From assembly GCA_003510325.1 (NCBI GenBank), contig DONB01000094.1, positions 1 to 8,957 on the forward strand: 8,957 nucleotides of DNA, written 5' to 3'. The stretch comes from Thiobacillus sp. GTDB taxonomy: Bacteria > Pseudomonadota > Gammaproteobacteria > Burkholderiales > Thiobacillaceae. How positions within the stretch are numbered: the first letter of the stretch is position 1; each line of letters opens with the position of its first letter. The notes below the pieces were generated by a model. That model was not told the DNA's origin and ran no database searches. It saw only the letters and a list, made by a program, of their open reading frames with translations. Below are positions 5,993-8,957 of the stretch, in pieces. The position numbers and the translations under genes were made by a program.

Positions 5993-7435
5993 ATGACCGA
6001 AAACCTCGAAAACCAGTCGCAGGACAACCTGGAAACCCATCTCGCGCAGGTGCAGACCCTGCTCGCCAGGATGCGGCTGGTGGAGGAGCTCGTCCACAAG
6101 CAGGGCGGGCCGCGGCAGGATCTGGTCGAGAACCTGGTGCACAAGCAGAATCTGGCCGAACTGCAGCGGCGGCTGGAAGAACTGCACCCGGCCGATATCG
6201 CCTACATCCTGGAGGCTCTGCCGCTGGACGAGCGGAAGGTGGTATGGGATCTGGTGAGGGCGGAACACGACGGCGAAATTTTGCTGGAAGTGTCCGATTC
6301 GGTTCGCGAATCGCTGATCCAGACGATGGACAAGGCGGAACTGCTGGCCGCCGCCGAATCGCTCGACACCGACGAGATCGCCGACATCGCGGCCGACCTG
6401 CCGCACGACGTGATCCAGGAGCTGCTGACCACGCTCGACGCGCAGAAGCGCGCGCACCTGCAGTCGGCGCTGGCCTACCCCGAAGACACGGTGGGCGCGC
6501 TGATGGATTTCGAGATGGTGACGATCCGCGCCGACGTCACGCTGGAGGTCGCGCTGCGCTACCTGCGCCGGCTGGGCGAGTTGCCTGACCAGCTCGACAA
6601 GCTGTTCGTGGTCGATCGCGACGACGCGATCATCGGCGTGCTGCCGTTGAAGCGCTTGCTGACGACCGATCCCGAAGCCTCGGTGGCGGCGGTGATGGTC
6701 GAGGATTTCGTGAAGTTCCACCCCGAGGACGAGGCGCACGAGGCGGCGCAGGCGTTCGAGCGCTACGACCTGGTGATGGCGCCGGTGGTGGATGTGCAAG
6801 GACGGCTGATCGGCCGTCTCACCGTCGATGCGGTGGTCGACTACATCCGCGAATCGGCCGATGCCGATATGCTGTCGATGGCCGGCCTGAAGGAAGAGGA
6901 AGACCTGTTCTCGACCGTGTGGCGCGCCGCGAAAAACCGCTGGATGTGGCTGGCGATCAACCTGGCTACGGCCTTCGTCGCGTCGCGCGTGATCGGCGCA
7001 TTCGAGGGCAGCATCGAAAAGCTCGCCGCACTGGCGGCTCTGATGCCGATCATCGCCGGCATCGGCGGCAATTCCGGCAACCAGACCATCACGCTGATCA
7101 TCCGCGGGCTGGCGCTCGGCCATATCACGCAGGCCAATGCGCGCCGCCTGGTGGTGAAGGAAATCGGCGTCGCCATGCTGAACGGCCTGATGTGGGGTTC
7201 GGCGGTCGGCGTCTTCGCCTGGCTGTTGTACGACAATCCTGCGCTGGGCGGCGTGATGGCGCTGGCCATGCTGCTGAACCTGCTGGTGGCCGCGCTGGCG
7301 GGCATCTTCATCCCGATGACGCTGGAACGCGTGAAGCGCGACCCGGCCATCGGCTCATCGGTTCTGCTCACCTTCGTCACCGACAGCATGGGCTTCTTCA
7401 TCTTCCTCGGGCTCGCCACCCTGCTGCTGCTGTGA
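5993..7435 (+). CDS. mgtE: MgtE-type magnesium channel/transporter
   Basis: MgtE is a dimeric inner-membrane Mg2+ channel; in characterised members the cytoplasmic domains sense intracellular Mg2+ and close the pore. This 480-residue protein has the full layout. A charged N-terminal helical region of about 50 residues comes first, then the MgtE N domain (about 53-160), two CBS domains (about 165-228 and 232-290), a connecting helix (about 292-312) and five membrane segments from about 318 to 480. The family signature GIGGNSGNQT (356-365) and pore Asp464 in FVTDSMGFF are intact. Near the N-terminus VEELVHKQ (30-37) recurs as VENLVHKQ (45-52). The ATG at 5993 lacks a Shine-Dalgarno sequence. 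The stop codon overlaps the msbA GTG start as GTGA. A CorB/CorC-type protein is excluded by the pore motifs. Confidence 0.97.
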   Translation: MTENLENQSQDNLETHLAQVQTLLARMRLVEELVHKQGGPRQDLVENLVHKQNLAELQRRLEELHPADIAYILEALPLDERKVVWDLVRAEHDGEILLEVSDSVRESLIQTMDKAELLAAAESLDTDEIADIAADLPHDVIQELLTTLDAQKRAHLQSALAYPEDTVGALMDFEMVTIRADVTLEVALRYLRRLGELPDQLDKLFVVDRDDAIIGVLPLKRLLTTDPEASVAAVMVEDFVKFHPEDEAHEAAQAFERYDLVMAPVVDVQGRLIGRLTVDAVVDYIRESADADMLSMAGLKEEEDLFSTVWRAAKNRWMWLAINLATAFVASRVIGAFEGSIEKLAALAALMPIIAGIGGNSGNQTITLIIRGLALGHITQANARRLVVKEIGVAMLNGLMWGSAVGVFAWLLYDNPALGGVMALAMLLNLLVAALAGIFIPMTLERVKRDPAIGSSVLLTFVTDSMGFFIFLGLATLLLL

Positions 7436-8957
7436 AGCCGGCCACGGACAGCAAGGCTCTGTATCTGCGCCTGCTGGGCTATGTAAGGCCCTACTGGCGC
7501 ATGTTCGCGCTGTCTCTCGTCGCGCTGGTACTCACCGCCGCCACCGAGCCGCTGCTGCCCGCGTTGTTCAAGCCGCTGCTGGACGAAGGCTTCGTCGCCA
7601 AGGACCCCGATTTCATACGCTGGGTACCGATCCTGCTGCTCGCGCTGTTCCTGGTTCGCGGCGTCACCAGCTTCGTCAGCACCTACTGCATGGCCTGGGT
7701 CGGCAGCCGCCTGGTGATGGACCTGCGCGCGTCGATGTTCGACAAGCTGATGATGCTGCCGACGCGCTACTTCGACCAGAATCCGAGCGGGCAAGTGATC
7801 GCGCAACTGGCCTTCAACGTCACCCAGGTCACGCAGTCGGCCACCAGTTCGCTCACCACGCTGGTGCGCGATACGGTCACGGTGCTGGGCTTGCTCGGCT
7901 ATCTGCTGTGGCTGAACTGGCAACTCACCCTCATCGTATTCGCGATGGTGCCGCTCACGCTGTGGGTGGTGCGCGTCGCCAGCACGCGACTGCGCGGCCT
8001 GTCGCGCAAGGCACAGCAGAACATCGGCGACCTTACCCAGGTGGTCGACGAAGCAGTGGGCGGGCACCGCGTCGTGAAGCTCTACGGCGGCGAAGACTAC
8101 GAACAGACGCGCTTCCGCCACGCGGCCAATCTTGCGCGCCTGTTCGAAATGAAGCGCGTCGCCGCCAACGCGGTGTACGAGCCGGTGATCCAGTTCATCG
8201 CCGCCGTGGCTTTGGCCATCATCGTCTACATCGCAGCCGGACAGGCATCGAGCAACACCACCACGGTGGGCGGCTTCGTCGCGTTTTTCATGGCCATGCT
8301 GCTGCTGTTCGCACCGCTCAAAAGGCTCACGGCCGTCAACGACCAGTTGCAGCGGGGCCTGGCTGCCGCCGAGACCATCTTCACCCTGCTCGACCAGGAG
8401 GCCGAGCGCGACGCCGGCACGCGTACACTCGAGCGCATCGAAGGGCGGCTGGCCTTGCGCGACGTCACCCTGACCTACCCCGGCAAAAGCGTTCCCGCAC
8501 TGGATGGCATCACGCTCGACATCGCGCCTGGCGAAACGGTGGCACTGGTCGGTGCCTCGGGCTCGGGCAAGACCACGCTGGCCAATCTGGTACCGCGCTT
8601 CTACGATCCGGATGCCGGCGCGATCGAGCTCGACGGTCTCGACATCCGCGACATTCGCCTGCAGAACCTGCGCAGTCACATCGCGCTGGTGTCGCAGGAC
8701 GTGGTGCTGTTCAATGACACGCTGGCGCACAACATCGCGTATGGCACGAAGCGCGAGGCCACCCCCGACGAGATCCGCGCCGCCTGCGTCGCCGCCCATG
8801 CCTGGGATTTCATCCAGGCCATGCCCGATGGCCTGGAGACGCTGATCGGCGAGAACGGCATGCGGCTCTCCGGCGGTCAGCGCCAGCGCATCGCCATCGC
8901 GCGCGCCATCCTGAAAAACGCGCCGCTGCTGATACTCGACGAAGCCACCTCGGCGCT
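7432..8957 (+). CDS. msbA: Lipid A/LPS flippase MsbA, ABC transporter (C-terminus cut by window edge)
   Basis: MsbA is a homodimeric ABC half-transporter that flips core-lipid A across the inner membrane. The first 508 codons of an expected 580 or so are present. The transmembrane domain covers about residues 20-320, with hydrophobic segments near 24-45, 65-85, 148-180 and 250-297. The nucleotide-binding domain follows: Walker A GASGSGKT (374-381), Q-loop Gln422 in LVSQDVVLFND, signature LSGGQ (479-483) and Walker B LLILDE (499-504). The D-loop is cut and the H-loop lies outside the window. The start is a GTG at 7432 overlapping the mgtE stop by 4 bp; this restores the typical N-terminus (LYLRLLGYVRPYWRMF), whereas the next in-frame ATG at 7501 would remove it. 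There is no Shine-Dalgarno sequence, so coupling to mgtE is likely. Another lipid-exporting ABC half-transporter is possible but less likely. Confidence 0.92.
   Translation, partial: MKPATDSKALYLRLLGYVRPYWRMFALSLVALVLTAATEPLLPALFKPLLDEGFVAKDPDFIRWVPILLLALFLVRGVTSFVSTYCMAWVGSRLVMDLRASMFDKLMMLPTRYFDQNPSGQVIAQLAFNVTQVTQSATSSLTTLVRDTVTVLGLLGYLLWLNWQLTLIVFAMVPLTLWVVRVASTRLRGLSRKAQQNIGDLTQVVDEAVGGHRVVKLYGGEDYEQTRFRHAANLARLFEMKRVAANAVYEPVIQFIAAVALAIIVYIAAGQASSNTTTVGGFVAFFMAMLLLFAPLKRLTAVNDQLQRGLAAAETIFTLLDQEAERDAGTRTLERIEGRLALRDVTLTYPGKSVPALDGITLDIAPGETVALVGASGSGKTTLANLVPRFYDPDAGAIELDGLDIRDIRLQNLRSHIALVSQDVVLFNDTLAHNIAYGTKREATPDEIRAACVAAHAWDFIQAMPDGLETLIGENGMRLSGGQRQRIAIARAILKNAPLLILDEATSA

Noticed and set aside
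5044..7123. Minus-strand open frames opposite aroE, mtgA and mgtE (5044-6144, 5924-7123)
   Set aside because: They cover complete known genes on the other strand, lack ribosome sites and show no domain or motif.
7908..8717. Plus-strand open frame of 269 codons in another frame of msbA
   Set aside because: MsbA has Walker A, Q-loop and signature motifs in its own frame; this one gives an Arg/His/Gly-rich product without motifs.
6841..8799. Minus-strand open frame of 652 codons opposite mgtE and msbA
   Set aside because: It spans two clear plus-strand genes including their overlap; its His, Gln, Arg and Asp-rich translation is typical of antisense reading of GC-rich codons.

Overview
The window is a GC-rich chromosomal segment that looks like core genome of a betaproteobacterium, possibly a Nitrosomonadales or Rhodocyclales relative. 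That placement rests on the protein sequences, the glnA/ntrBC arrangement and the promoter style; genus cannot be fixed from the sequence alone. There are eight protein-coding genes, two of them cut by the window edges. I see no RNA genes, insertion sequences, CRISPR arrays, prophage genes or other mobile DNA.

The left part (1-3660, all minus strand) is a nitrogen-assimilation block read right to left: glnA (glutamine synthetase), a small exported DUF4124 protein, ntrB (sensor kinase) and ntrC (response regulator, truncated). A perfect 12-bp-stem intrinsic terminator separates glnA from the DUF4124 gene. A sigma-54-like promoter just upstream of ntrB suggests ntrBC can be transcribed separately. 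ntrB and ntrC are 5 bp apart.

The 268-bp gap at 3661-3928 is the main control region. It holds a strong sigma-54 promoter for glnA and two NtrC boxes centred about 140 and 109 bp upstream of the predicted glnA start point, which closely matches enterobacterial glnAp2. The upstream box also touches the -35 element of a sigma-70 promoter driving a divergent single-domain rhodanese gene. NtrC could therefore influence both genes.

The right part (3929-8957, all plus strand) holds the rhodanese gene, aroE (shikimate dehydrogenase), mtgA (peptidoglycan glycosyltransferase), mgtE (Mg2+ channel) and msbA (lipid A flippase, truncated). aroE/mtgA and mgtE/msbA each overlap by 4 bp, which suggests two translationally coupled pairs concerned mainly with aromatic precursors, cell wall, Mg2+ and outer membrane.

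I found no undescribed system. The most interesting signals are regulatory: the conserved NtrC enhancer geometry shared with a rhodanese gene, the possible private sigma-54 promoter of ntrBC, and several genes (DUF4124, aroE, ntrB, mgtE) that lack a Shine-Dalgarno sequence and have promoter-like elements very close to the start codon.
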